Assembly (NCBI RefSeq): GCF_900177725.1
Contig: NZ_FXAT01000008.1
Span: forward strand, 62,001-126,000
DNA from: Paraburkholderia susongensis
GTDB lineage: Bacteria; Pseudomonadota; Gammaproteobacteria; Burkholderiales; Burkholderiaceae
DNA: 64,000 nucleotides
Direction: 5' to 3'
The notes under the pieces were generated by a model. That model made no database searches, was not told where the DNA came from, and worked only from the letters and a program-made list of their open reading frames with translations. The position numbers were made by a program, and so were the translations under genes. Positions 18,966-27,729 of this stretch are shown here, one piece after another; position 1 is the first letter of the stretch, and every line of letters begins with the position of its first letter.

Positions 18966-20246
18966 TCAGCCGACATGCATACGCAGCAGTTCCAGCAGTT
19001 GCGAACTCGCATACAGCAGCAGGCCGACAAAACCGCCGACGATCGTCCCGTTGATACGGATGTATTGCAGGTCTTTGCCGATGTTCAGTTCGATCTGCCG
19101 CGACATCTCGCCTGCGTCCCAGTTTTTCACGGTATCGCTGATATGGCGCGTGAGGAACTGCGCGAAGTCGGGGGCCATCGCGCGCGCCGCTTCTTCCAGA
19201 TGGTCGTTCAGCGATTGCCGCAGCGCCGGGTCGCGCGCGAGTTCGCGGCCGATCCACTGGCCCATTGCCGTCACGCGCGCATGCAGCGCCGAATCGGCGC
19301 TGTGCAGATCGCGCTTGAGCCATGCGCGCAGTTCGCCCCACATGTCCTTCACATAAGCACTGAACGCTTCGCCTTCGACGAGGTAGCGCTTGAGCGCTTC
19401 GCCCCGCTGCAAGAACGCGGGATCGGTCTTGAGCTTCGCGATCAGCTTCTGCACGGCTTCGTCGAACTTGTCGCGCAGCTCGTGCGCGGGATTTTCCGCG
19501 ATCTGTTCGAGCATGCGGTTCGCCGCGCTCGCAATCACGTCGGCGCCTTTCTCGCCGAGCCACGCCGACGGCAGGACCTTCTCCATCATCGGATACTCGC
19601 TTTTCACCCAGTCGACGATGCGCGCGGCGATGAATTCGCGCGCCTCCGGCTCGCGCAGCATCGCGATGACCTGGCCGATACCCGCGTCGAGCAGTTCCTG
19701 ATGACGGCCGTCGCGCGTGAGCGTGTCGAGAATCGCGCCCATCGATTGCGACAGATCGACCTTCGCGAGCACGTTGCGCAGCGCGTCCCTGATGAAGTTC
19801 TGGATGCGCACGTCGTCGGTCAGTTCGAGAATGCCGCTCGTGAGGCGCACGACGTAATCGCCCAGACGCGCGGTATTGGCCGGCTCGGTCAGCCACACCG
19901 TGATGCTTTGCGCCGGGTCGTGCCGGCGGATCAGACCGACGAGCGACGGCACGTCGAGAAACTTGTCCTGCACGAAGACCGCGAGGTTGTCCGCGATCTT
20001 GTGCTTGTTGCGCGGGATGATCGCGGTGTGCCTCGCGACGAGCGGAATCGGCACGCGCCTGAACAGCGCGGCGACCGCGAACCAGTCCGCGAGCGCGCCG
20101 ACCATCGCGGCCTCGGCAATCGCCTTGATGCCGTCGATCCACACGCCGCGCGGCATGAAGGCCGTGACGACGAAAACGCAGGCTGCCGCGAGCAGCAGCA
20201 ATAGCGGCGTGCGCTTGGCCTGCTTCAGTTCTGTGGTCTTGTCCAT
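18966..20246 (-). CDS. DUF445 family membrane-anchored protein (YjiN-like)
   Basis: 426 residues from ATG 20246 (MDKTTELKQAKR); an in-frame 63-residue upstream extension is Pro/Arg-rich and has no family character. The DUF445 pattern is clear: an N-terminal membrane helix (TPLLLLLAAACVFVVTAF), then AMVGALADWFAVAALFRRVPIP and IIPRNKHKIADNLAVFVQDKFL, a long helical middle, and a second membrane helix at the C-terminus (IVGGFVGLLLYASSQLLELL). Function is unknown. It is transcribed in the same direction as the AI-2E-family gene (210 bp away) and divergent from the nuclease/ATPase pair (217 bp). Confidence 0.9.
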   Translation of the reverse strand: MDKTTELKQAKRTPLLLLLAAACVFVVTAFMPRGVWIDGIKAIAEAAMVGALADWFAVAALFRRVPIPLVARHTAIIPRNKHKIADNLAVFVQDKFLDVPSLVGLIRRHDPAQSITVWLTEPANTARLGDYVVRLTSGILELTDDVRIQNFIRDALRNVLAKVDLSQSMGAILDTLTRDGRHQELLDAGIGQVIAMLREPEAREFIAARIVDWVKSEYPMMEKVLPSAWLGEKGADVIASAANRMLEQIAENPAHELRDKFDEAVQKLIAKLKTDPAFLQRGEALKRYLVEGEAFSAYVKDMWGELRAWLKRDLHSADSALHARVTAMGQWIGRELARDPALRQSLNDHLEEAARAMAPDFAQFLTRHISDTVKNWDAGEMSRQIELNIGKDLQYIRINGTIVGGFVGLLLYASSQLLELLRMHVG

Positions 20247-20463
20247 CGGCAAGGTGGTCCTGTCTGGCGGCGGCTGAAGGAAACGACTGACGGAAACGGC
20301 TGACGGGGCCGCCGGGGGGCGGCGAGGCCGGTCCGGCTGCAATGATGCGGTACGGCCGGCGCGCGCGTCCAGCTTGCGCACGCGGTGCGGCTTCGGCACG
20401 GTAACATTCGCGCTTGGCACGTCGCAACGAAGCACAACGCAAGGCTACGGCAATGGGGGCACA

Positions 20464-21690
20464 GTGATCAGGTTTCTACACACCGCGGACTGGCAGATCG
20501 GCACGCAATTCGGCCAGTTCGAGCCAGACGAGGCCGCGCATCTCGCGCAGGCGCGCTTCGACACCGTGCGCCGCATCGCCGCGGAGGCGGCCGCGCGTAA
20601 CGCCGACGCGGTGCTCGTCGCGGGCGACGTATTCGATCTGCAAACGGTCTCGGACACGGTGATCCGGCGCCTCTTCGCCGCGCTGCAACCGTTCTCCGGG
20701 CCGTGGATCATGCTGCCGGGCAATCACGACGCCGCGCTCGTCGAAAGCGTGTGGACCCGCGCGCAGCGGCTCAATTGCATTACGCCGAACGTGCGCGTCG
20801 TGCTCGAACCCGGCGTCGTGCTGCTCGACGCGTGCCGCTGCGCGCTGCTGTGCGCGCCGCTCACGCAGCGCATCACCTACGACGACACCACCGCGTTCTT
20901 CGATACCACCGAGACGCCACCCGGCTATCACCGGGTCGGGCTCGCGCATGGCAGCGTCGGCGGCATTCTGCAGGAGAGCATCGATTCGTCGAATCCGATC
21001 GCACCGACGCGCGCGGCGAGCGCGCGGCTCGATTATCTTGCGCTCGGCGACTGGCACGGCCATCTGCGTGTCGACGAACGCACGTGGTACGCGGGCACGC
21101 ACGAGCAGGATCGTTTTCGCGCGAACGAGCCGGGCTTCGCGCTCGACGTGACGTTGAGCGAGCCGGGCGCGCCGCCGCGGGTCGAGGCGGTGCGGGTCGG
21201 TCAATATCAGTGGCATCGCTGGGACGAGACGATTTCGGTGCCGACCGACGTCGATACGCTTGAAGCACGGCTCGCCGCGCTCGGCGCTCACGACGTGCTG
21301 CGTGTCGAGGCCGGCGGCACCGCGGCACTGGCCGATGCCGAAGCGTTGCGCGTCGCGATCGAGGAAACCCGCGCGCGCGTGCGCGCATTGCGTGCCGATC
21401 TGAGCGGCCTGCACGTGTTGCCTACCGCCGACGACCTCGCCGAACTCGGCGCGCAAAGCGGCTATCTCGCGAAGGTGGTCGCGCGGTTGCGCGGCTTGCA
21501 GGAAGAGGCGCAAGCGGATCCGCAGCAGGCGCGGCGCGCGGCCGAGGCGTTGTTGCTGCTCGCGCGCTTTCAACGCGAACAGCGGCCCGCGCAGCAACGT
21601 GATTCACAAGCCGGGCAGCCGCATGATCCACAAGCCGCGCAGCCGCATGATTCATCAGCCGCGCAGCCGCGCGGGGCGAGGTCCGCATGA
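20464..21690 (+). CDS. SbcD/YhaO-like DNA repair phosphoesterase
   Basis: 408 residues from GTG 20464 (MIRFLHTADWQIG), preceded by GGGGG. The calcineurin-like motifs HTADWQIG, AGDVFD, PGNHDAAL, AHGS and GDWHGH are all in place, so it should be an Mn2+ nuclease of the Mre11/SbcD/YhaO class. The C-terminus ends in low-complexity 24-bp repeats. The next gene, an SMC-like ATPase, overlaps by 4 bp, so the pair is translationally coupled and very likely forms one complex. Confidence 0.9.
   Translation: MIRFLHTADWQIGTQFGQFEPDEAAHLAQARFDTVRRIAAEAAARNADAVLVAGDVFDLQTVSDTVIRRLFAALQPFSGPWIMLPGNHDAALVESVWTRAQRLNCITPNVRVVLEPGVVLLDACRCALLCAPLTQRITYDDTTAFFDTTETPPGYHRVGLAHGSVGGILQESIDSSNPIAPTRAASARLDYLALGDWHGHLRVDERTWYAGTHEQDRFRANEPGFALDVTLSEPGAPPRVEAVRVGQYQWHRWDETISVPTDVDTLEARLAALGAHDVLRVEAGGTAALADAEALRVAIEETRARVRALRADLSGLHVLPTADDLAELGAQSGYLAKVVARLRGLQEEAQADPQQARRAAEALLLLARFQREQRPAQQRDSQAGQPHDPQAAQPHDSSAAQPRGARSA
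21600..21671 (+). repeat. 24-bp tandem repeat (three copies) in the nuclease gene
   Basis: Three 24-bp units begin at 21600, 21624 and 21648 and encode DSQAGQPH, DPQAAQPH and DSSAAQPR. They form a disordered tail next to the start of the ATPase gene. The unit length keeps the reading frame. Confidence 0.85.
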
Positions 21691-24308
21691 AGCTGCAGCG
21701 TATTGCGATTCAGGAATTCAGGCAGTTCAGCGGGCGGCTCGTGATCGACGACTTGCAGCCCGGCCTCAATCTGTTCACCGGCCCGAACGAAGCCGGCAAA
21801 AGCACGATCGCCGAAGCGGTGCGGGCGGTGTTTCTCGAACGCTACAAGGCGTCGCATCTGAAGGATCTGCTGCCGTGGGGACTCGCGAGCGGACAGCCGT
21901 CGGTGGAAGTGAGCTTCGATCTCGATGGTGTCGCGTGCCGTTTGTCGAAGCAGTTCGTCACGCGCCAGCGCTGCGAACTGAGGATCGGCCAGGCCGTATT
22001 CACCGAGGACGAAGCCGAAGACAAGCTCGCCGCGCTGCTCGGTTTCTCGCGCGCCGCGCGCGGGCCGATGAAGGCCGAGAACGCGGGCGTGCCCGGTCTG
22101 CTATGGGTGCAGCAGGGCAGCACCCAGGAGATGCGCGATTCGACCGGGCACGCCGCGCAGTATCTGCGCGATGCGCTCACGCAATTGTCGGGCGGCAGTG
22201 AATCGGCCGGCGAAGACGCGCTGATCGCCGCCGTGCAGCGCGAATTGCGGCAACTGCTGACCGCGCGCACGCAGAAGCCGACCGGGCCGCTCGCCGAAGC
22301 CGAACAGAAGCTCGCCGCGCTCGTCGCGAGCCGCGCTGAGCTGCAACAGCAGCGCCAGCAGTTCGACGACAACATCGCGCGGCTCGCCGCGCAGCAGGAA
22401 GCATTCGACGACGCCGGGCGCCGGCGTCCGTGGGAGCTTCACGAGCAGAAGGCCGCGCTCGCGCAGCAGCGCGCCGCCGCGCTCGCGGAGCTCGAGCGCA
22501 GCGTGCAGGGGCTCGCGCAGTCGCTCCAGGTGAGCGAGGCCGAACTGGCGCTGTCGGTGCAGCAGGAACAGGGCGCGGTCGAACTCGAAGCGGCTGTCGC
22601 GCGCGAACGCGAGCAGTTCGACGCGGCGCGCGCCGAGGTCGCCGCCGCGCAGACCGCGCATGCGCAGGCCGCGAGCAGCGTCGCGCAATTCGAGCAGGCA
22701 TCGGCCGGTGCGAGCCGCGCGCTCGAACTCGCGAACGCGGCCGTGACCGCTGCTGATCTGCGCAGCCAGATCGAGTTTTACCGCGCGGAGAGCGCGCGTC
22801 TCGAAGCGTCGATCGCCGAGGCGGACAAGGCGAACGAAGCGGTACTGCAAGCGACGCGCGAGGCAGCGGCGCTCGAAATCGACGAGGCGCAACTGAAGCG
22901 GCTCGTCGCGCTCGACGGCGAACTGACGGTGCTGCGCGCGCGTACCGAAGCCGCGATGACGCGCATCGAGTACCGGCTGAGCGGCGAGTTGAGCGTCGGC
23001 GATGCGCGCATCAGCGGCACGGGCGTGCTGCGCGTCGATGAGGAAAAGCGCATCGGCCTCGGCGAACTCGGCGAATTGCGCGTGATTCCGGGCGTGTCCG
23101 ATCTGTCCGCGCAATTGTCGGCGCTCGCGTCGCTCGAAGCGCGGCATGCGCAGTCGTTGCAGGCGCTCGGTGTTGGGTCGGTGGGCGACGCGCAGGCGCG
23201 GCACGAGCAGTGGAAGACCCTGGTCGCGCAGCAGAAGAGCCAGGCGAAGATTCTCGGCGTGCACGCGCCGCAGGGTATCGACGCGTTGCGCACGGCGCTG
23301 GCATCGACGGCGGCGCGCTTGCGGACTGCGAGCGAGCGGCTCGCGAGCCTGCCCGACGTGTCCGCCGCGCCGCCGCTCGACGACGCGCGCCGCAACGCCG
23401 ACATCGCGCGCGACGCCCTGGAGGCCGCGCGCAAGGTGCTCGCGCAGGCGGCCGAAACACGCTCGACCGGCGTCGCCACGGCCGAGTCGCTCGCCGCGCA
23501 GCTACAGCGCAAGGAAGCGCAACTCGCCGACGACGCATTTCGCCGCAACCGTTCGCAGTGGCAAGCGAACATCATCGAGCAGCGCGTGAAGGTCGACGCG
23601 TTGCGCACGCAGCGCGAAGGACGCGAGCGTGAACTGGAAGCGGTGCGTCTCGACGATCCGGCTGCGGAAGCGAAGCGCTATCGCGCGTCGGCAGAGCTGG
23701 CGCGCCAGGAGCAGCACGAGCGCCAGGTGCGGATCGCGCAACTGCGCAGTCAACTGGAGACGATGGGCGCGTCGGGGCTCGGCGAACGGCTCGCGGCACT
23801 CGACGCGCAGATCGAGCAGGCCACGCGCCGCAAGGACGAACTGAGCCTGCGCGCGAGCGCCTTGAGTCTGCTCGACGAAGTGCTGGTCGACGAACGCGAT
23901 GCGGCGGTTGTGCAACTGCGCGCACCGTTGACCGAGCGTCTCGGGCACTACCTGAAGCGGCTTTTTCCGCAATCGGGCATCGCGCTCGGCGACGATCTGA
24001 GTCCCGCGACGCTCGAACGTGAAGGCCGCGCGGATCTGCTCGACGCGCTGAGTTTCGGCACGCGCGAACAGTTGGGTATCCTGACGCGGCTCGCCTACGC
24101 GGACCTGCTCAAGACATCGGGCCGGCCGACTCTGCTGATGCTCGACGACGCGGCTGTGCATACCGACGCAGCGCGACGCGACGCGCTCAAGCGCGCGTTG
24201 ATCGATGCGGCCACGCGGCACCAGATTCTGGTGTTCACGTGTCACCCGGAACTGTGGGACGACCTCGGAGTGAGGCTGCGGGCGCTCGAAGATTTGAAGG
24301 TGGCGTGA
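21687..24308 (+). CDS. SMC-like ATPase of the YhaN/SbcC type
   Basis: 873 residues. Walker A is GPNEAGKST (about 32-40); the C-terminal half of the ATPase has LSFGTREQLGIL in place of the usual LSGGE signature and Walker B PTLLMLDDAAVHTD. Between them lie two long coiled coils rich in Ala, Glu, Gln and Arg. There is no CxxC zinc hook; at the coiled-coil apex sits instead a beta-rich insert (ISGTGVLRVDEEKRIGLGEL). This fits YhaN rather than SbcC. With the upstream phosphoesterase it likely processes DNA ends. The last 67 bp overlap metE on the opposite strand. Confidence 0.88.
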   Translation: MKLQRIAIQEFRQFSGRLVIDDLQPGLNLFTGPNEAGKSTIAEAVRAVFLERYKASHLKDLLPWGLASGQPSVEVSFDLDGVACRLSKQFVTRQRCELRIGQAVFTEDEAEDKLAALLGFSRAARGPMKAENAGVPGLLWVQQGSTQEMRDSTGHAAQYLRDALTQLSGGSESAGEDALIAAVQRELRQLLTARTQKPTGPLAEAEQKLAALVASRAELQQQRQQFDDNIARLAAQQEAFDDAGRRRPWELHEQKAALAQQRAAALAELERSVQGLAQSLQVSEAELALSVQQEQGAVELEAAVAREREQFDAARAEVAAAQTAHAQAASSVAQFEQASAGASRALELANAAVTAADLRSQIEFYRAESARLEASIAEADKANEAVLQATREAAALEIDEAQLKRLVALDGELTVLRARTEAAMTRIEYRLSGELSVGDARISGTGVLRVDEEKRIGLGELGELRVIPGVSDLSAQLSALASLEARHAQSLQALGVGSVGDAQARHEQWKTLVAQQKSQAKILGVHAPQGIDALRTALASTAARLRTASERLASLPDVSAAPPLDDARRNADIARDALEAARKVLAQAAETRSTGVATAESLAAQLQRKEAQLADDAFRRNRSQWQANIIEQRVKVDALRTQREGRERELEAVRLDDPAAEAKRYRASAELARQEQHERQVRIAQLRSQLETMGASGLGERLAALDAQIEQATRRKDELSLRASALSLLDEVLVDERDAAVVQLRAPLTERLGHYLKRLFPQSGIALGDDLSPATLEREGRADLLDALSFGTREQLGILTRLAYADLLKTSGRPTLLMLDDAAVHTDAARRDALKRALIDAATRHQILVFTCHPELWDDLGVRLRALEDLKVA

Positions 24309-26605
24309 GCGTGAGCGTGAGCGTGCGCGGGCAGACGTACCGTCAGCTTCTCGCGCAGGACCTTCGCCGCCCGCACCATGTTCGATAACGCCGCCTCGGT
24401 TTCAGGCCAGCCGCGCGTCTTCAACCCGCAATCCGGATTGACCCACAGCCGCGCGGCCGGAATCACTTCGCAGGCGCGTTCGAGCAGCCGCAGCATCGCA
24501 TCCGTGCCGGGCACGCGCGGCGAGTGGATGTCGTAGACCCCGGGGCCGATTTCGTTCGGATACGCGAACGCGCCGAAGCCGTCGAGCAGTTCCATCGCCG
24601 AGCGTGACGTCTCGATCGTGATGACGTCGGCGTCCATCGCGGCGATCGACGGCAGGATGTCGTTGAACTCCGAGTAGCACATGTGCGTGTGAATCTGCGT
24701 TTGGTCCGCGACGCCGGACGCCGAAATCCGGAACGCGCGCGTTGCCCATTCGAGATAGTCGGCCCAGTCTTTTCGACGCAGCGGCAGCCCTTCGCGGAAC
24801 GCCGGCTCGTCGATCTGGATGATGCCGATGCCCGCCTTCTCCAGGTCCACCACTTCGTCGCGGATCGCGAGCGCGAGTTGCAGCGCGGTGGTCGAGCGCG
24901 GCTGATCGTCGCGCACGAACGACCATTGCAGCATCGTCACCGGGCCCGTCAGCATGCCTTTCATCGGACGCTGCGTGAGCGCCTGCGCGTAACGCGCCGT
25001 TTCGACCGTGATCGGCTCGGGACGGTAGATGTCGCCGTAGATGACCGGCGGCTTCACGCAGCGCGAGCCGTAGCTCGGCACCCAGCCGTTTTCCGTGAAC
25101 GCATAGCCCCACAACTGCTCGCCGAAATATTCGACCATGTCGTTGCGTTCGGCTTCGCCATGCACGAGCACGTCGAGCCCTAGCGCTTCCTGCTTGCGCA
25201 CGGCGAATTCGATTTCGGCGCGCATGCGCTGCAAGTAGTCGAGCGCGCGCATCTCGCCGCGCCTGTACGCTGCGCGCGCCTCGCGGATCGCGGCCGTCTG
25301 CGGGAACGAGCCGATCGTCGTGGTGGGCAGCAGCGGCAGGTCGAGCGCCGCGCGCTGCACGCGGTTGCGTTCGGCGAACGGGCTGCGGCGTTCGGCCATC
25401 GCATTGCTCACCGCGGCCACGCGCTTTTGCACGAACGCGTTGACGACCGCGCCCGAGCGGCGGCGCGCGTCCAGAGCGGCACGCGCGGCGTCGAGTTGCG
25501 CGGCGGCTGCGGCCGGGTCGCGCAGCGCGGTGGCGATCGTCCTGAGTTCGCCGAGTTTTTCGGTGGCGAACGCGAGCCACGACTTCAGATCGGCGTTCAG
25601 TTTTTTCTCCGCGGCGAGCGAGACCGGCACGTGCAGCAATGAGCACGACGGCGCGATCCACAGACGTTCACCGAATTGCGCGTGCAGCTCCTGCAACGAA
25701 TCGACGATAGCAGGCAGATTCGCGCGCCAGATATTGCGGCCGTCGATCACACCCGCCGACAGCACCGCATGCGCGGGCAGTGCGGTGCGCCACGCGTCGA
25801 GCTGCTGCGGCGCACGCACGAGGTCGACGTGCACACCCGCGAGCGGCAGGCGAGCGACGCGCGGCGCGTGTTGCGCGGCGCTGTCGAAGTAGGTGGCGAG
25901 CAGGATTTTCACGTCCACTGTGCCGAGCACGTCGTACGCGGCGCAAAACGCGTCGAGCCACGGCTCGGGCAGATCGGCGCACAACGCGGGCTCGTCGAGC
26001 TGCACCCATTCGATGCCGCGTTGTTTGAGCTTGTCGAGCAGGCGGCTGTAGCGGATCACGAGCTTCGGCAGCAGCGACAGACGGTCGAAACCGGCGACGT
26101 GGCTCTTCGAGAGCCACAGGTACGTGATCGGCCCGATCAGTACGGGCTTCACAGGAGCGTTCAACGCGAGCGCTTCGTCGATCTCGTCGAACAGCCAGTT
26201 CACGCCGCCGTTGAACGTCGTGTCCGGCGCGAGTTCCGGGACCAGGTAGTGGTAGTTCGTGTCGAACCACTTGGTCATTTCCATCGCCGGCTGCTCCGCG
26301 TTGCCGCGCGCCAGTTCATAGTACTGGCCGAGCTGCAGCGCCATCGGCTCGAAGCCGAAGCGCTCGGGCAAGGCGCCGAGCAGCGCGCTTTGCCCGAGCA
26401 TCTGGTCGTAGTAGGCGAAATCGCCGACGGTGATGAAATCGAGCCCTGCGTCGCGCTGTTCGCGCCAGTGACGCGCACGCAATTCACGCGCGACGCCGCG
26501 CAGATGCTGTTCGTCGGTTTCGCCGCGCCAGAACGATTCCTGGGCGAATTTCAGTTCCCGTTGCGCGCCGATGCGCGGAAAGCCGGAGACATGCGTACGG
26601 GCCAT
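24242..26605 (-). CDS. metE: Cobalamin-independent methionine synthase MetE
   Basis: 787 residues. It transfers the methyl group from 5-methyltetrahydrofolate-polyglutamate to homocysteine. The N-terminal folate half starts GFPRIGAQRELKFA. The C-terminal half has the Zn ligands in HTHMCYSEFND, a Glu in the MELLDGF region, and the final Cys in NPDCGLKTRGW. The start at 26605 follows AGGA. The C-terminus is extended past the usual LREKL end by AHAHAHAHATFKSSSARS and a Ser/Arg-rich stretch because the stop lies inside the opposite gene. metR is divergent and a MetR-like box lies between them. Confidence 0.97.
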   Translation of the reverse strand: MARTHVSGFPRIGAQRELKFAQESFWRGETDEQHLRGVARELRARHWREQRDAGLDFITVGDFAYYDQMLGQSALLGALPERFGFEPMALQLGQYYELARGNAEQPAMEMTKWFDTNYHYLVPELAPDTTFNGGVNWLFDEIDEALALNAPVKPVLIGPITYLWLSKSHVAGFDRLSLLPKLVIRYSRLLDKLKQRGIEWVQLDEPALCADLPEPWLDAFCAAYDVLGTVDVKILLATYFDSAAQHAPRVARLPLAGVHVDLVRAPQQLDAWRTALPAHAVLSAGVIDGRNIWRANLPAIVDSLQELHAQFGERLWIAPSCSLLHVPVSLAAEKKLNADLKSWLAFATEKLGELRTIATALRDPAAAAAQLDAARAALDARRRSGAVVNAFVQKRVAAVSNAMAERRSPFAERNRVQRAALDLPLLPTTTIGSFPQTAAIREARAAYRRGEMRALDYLQRMRAEIEFAVRKQEALGLDVLVHGEAERNDMVEYFGEQLWGYAFTENGWVPSYGSRCVKPPVIYGDIYRPEPITVETARYAQALTQRPMKGMLTGPVTMLQWSFVRDDQPRSTTALQLALAIRDEVVDLEKAGIGIIQIDEPAFREGLPLRRKDWADYLEWATRAFRISASGVADQTQIHTHMCYSEFNDILPSIAAMDADVITIETSRSAMELLDGFGAFAYPNEIGPGVYDIHSPRVPGTDAMLRLLERACEVIPAARLWVNPDCGLKTRGWPETEAALSNMVRAAKVLREKLTVRLPAHAHAHAHATFKSSSARSLTPRSSHSSG
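24304..24324. repeat. Hexamer repeat in the metE/ATPase overlap
   Basis: GCGTGA is repeated three times in a row just at the ATPase stop codon. On the minus strand the same DNA encodes the alternating Ala-His tail of MetE. Confidence 0.7.
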
Positions 26606-26692
26606 CTGAAGTCCTGTGGTCGGTCCTGGTCAATTGGCGACAGTGTGGAAGTCAGGCTATGATTCATCAAGCGACATGTTTTCAACAATGTA

Positions 26693-26705
26693 TGAGCCAT
26701 ATTCA
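26693..26705. promoter_or_regulatory. MetR-like binding site
   Basis: TGAG-CCATA-TTCA matches the known MetR consensus TGAA-N5-TTCA in seven of eight defined bases. It lies centrally in the 132-bp space between divergent metE and metR and could control both. Confidence 0.65.
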
Positions 26706-26737
26706 TATCCAAAATCTTTCCGTGCAGAGGCGCCCTC

Positions 26738-27667
26738 ATGCTTGAGCTGCGCCATTTGCGCTCGCTTATCGCCATCGCCGATTCGGGCAAGCTCGTCGCG
26801 GCCGCCGAGCGCGTTCATCTGAGCCAGTCGGCGCTCTCGCATCAGATTCGAGATATCGAAGCGCATTACGAGGTGTCGCTGTTCGAGCGCACGCGCCAGG
26901 GCTTGCGGTTCACCGCGGCGGGCGAGCGGCTGCTCGCGCTCGCGCGTGAGATGACCGCCGCGCTGAGCACGGCGGAGCGCGATCTCGTGCGTCTGAAGGG
27001 CGACACGCGCGGCGAATTGCGCATCGTGCTCGAATGCCACACCTGTTTCGACTGGCTGATGCCGGTCATGGACGAATTCCGCCGCCGCTGGCCCGAGGTC
27101 GAGGTCGATCTCGTCGCGGGCTTTCATGCGGACCCGCTGCGTTTGCTGAGCGACGGCAAGGCCGACATGGTGATCGGCTCGAAGCCGGTCACGCGGCGCA
27201 ACCTGCATATCGCGCCGCTGTTCCGCTTCGAGATTCTGGTCGTGCTCGCCAACGAGCATCGGCTGCGCAACAGGCGCCGCATCGGGCCCGAGGATCTGCG
27301 CGGCGAGACGCTGATTACCTATCCGGTGCCCGAGGCGCGCATCGATCTGATCCGTGAAGTGCTCGAACCGGCCGGCATCAGGCTCGAGCGGCGCACGGCC
27401 GAGCTGACCATCGCGATCATGCAACTGGTGGCGAGCCGCCGCGGCATCGCGGCGCTGCCGAACTGGGGCGTGAAAAACTACGTCGATCACGATTACGTGC
27501 AGGCCAAGCGTGTCGGCCCGCATGGCTTGTGGAGCGAGCTTTATGCGGTGGTCGCGAAAGGTTTCGCGAGCCGGCCTTACTTCGACGATTTCGTGAGGAT
27601 CGTGCGCGATACCTGCGCGGCGCGGCTCGATGGCATCGAGTTGTTGATGGAGCAGGGCGCGGGGTGA
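26738..27667 (+). CDS. metR: LysR-family activator MetR
   Basis: 309 residues. The HTH is VAAAERVHLSQSALSHQIRDIE and the effector domain (about 90-300) is complete. MetR uses homocysteine as co-activator to switch on metE and other methionine genes. The divergent placement against metE and the MetR-like box identify it well. The ATG at 26738 is the only sensible start. Confidence 0.95.
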   Translation: MLELRHLRSLIAIADSGKLVAAAERVHLSQSALSHQIRDIEAHYEVSLFERTRQGLRFTAAGERLLALAREMTAALSTAERDLVRLKGDTRGELRIVLECHTCFDWLMPVMDEFRRRWPEVEVDLVAGFHADPLRLLSDGKADMVIGSKPVTRRNLHIAPLFRFEILVVLANEHRLRNRRRIGPEDLRGETLITYPVPEARIDLIREVLEPAGIRLERRTAELTIAIMQLVASRRGIAALPNWGVKNYVDHDYVQAKRVGPHGLWSELYAVVAKGFASRPYFDDFVRIVRDTCAARLDGIELLMEQGAG

Positions 27668-27729
27668 GCGGCAGCGGGGCGCTGGCCGCCTGCATGGGCA
27701 AGGTGCTCGACGCCCCGACAGCCGCCGAC

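Noticed and set aside
17086..20442. 1118-codon open frame over the AI-2E and DUF445 genes
   Set aside because: Arg/Ala-rich shadow in another frame. The real genes in this interval carry clear family motifs.
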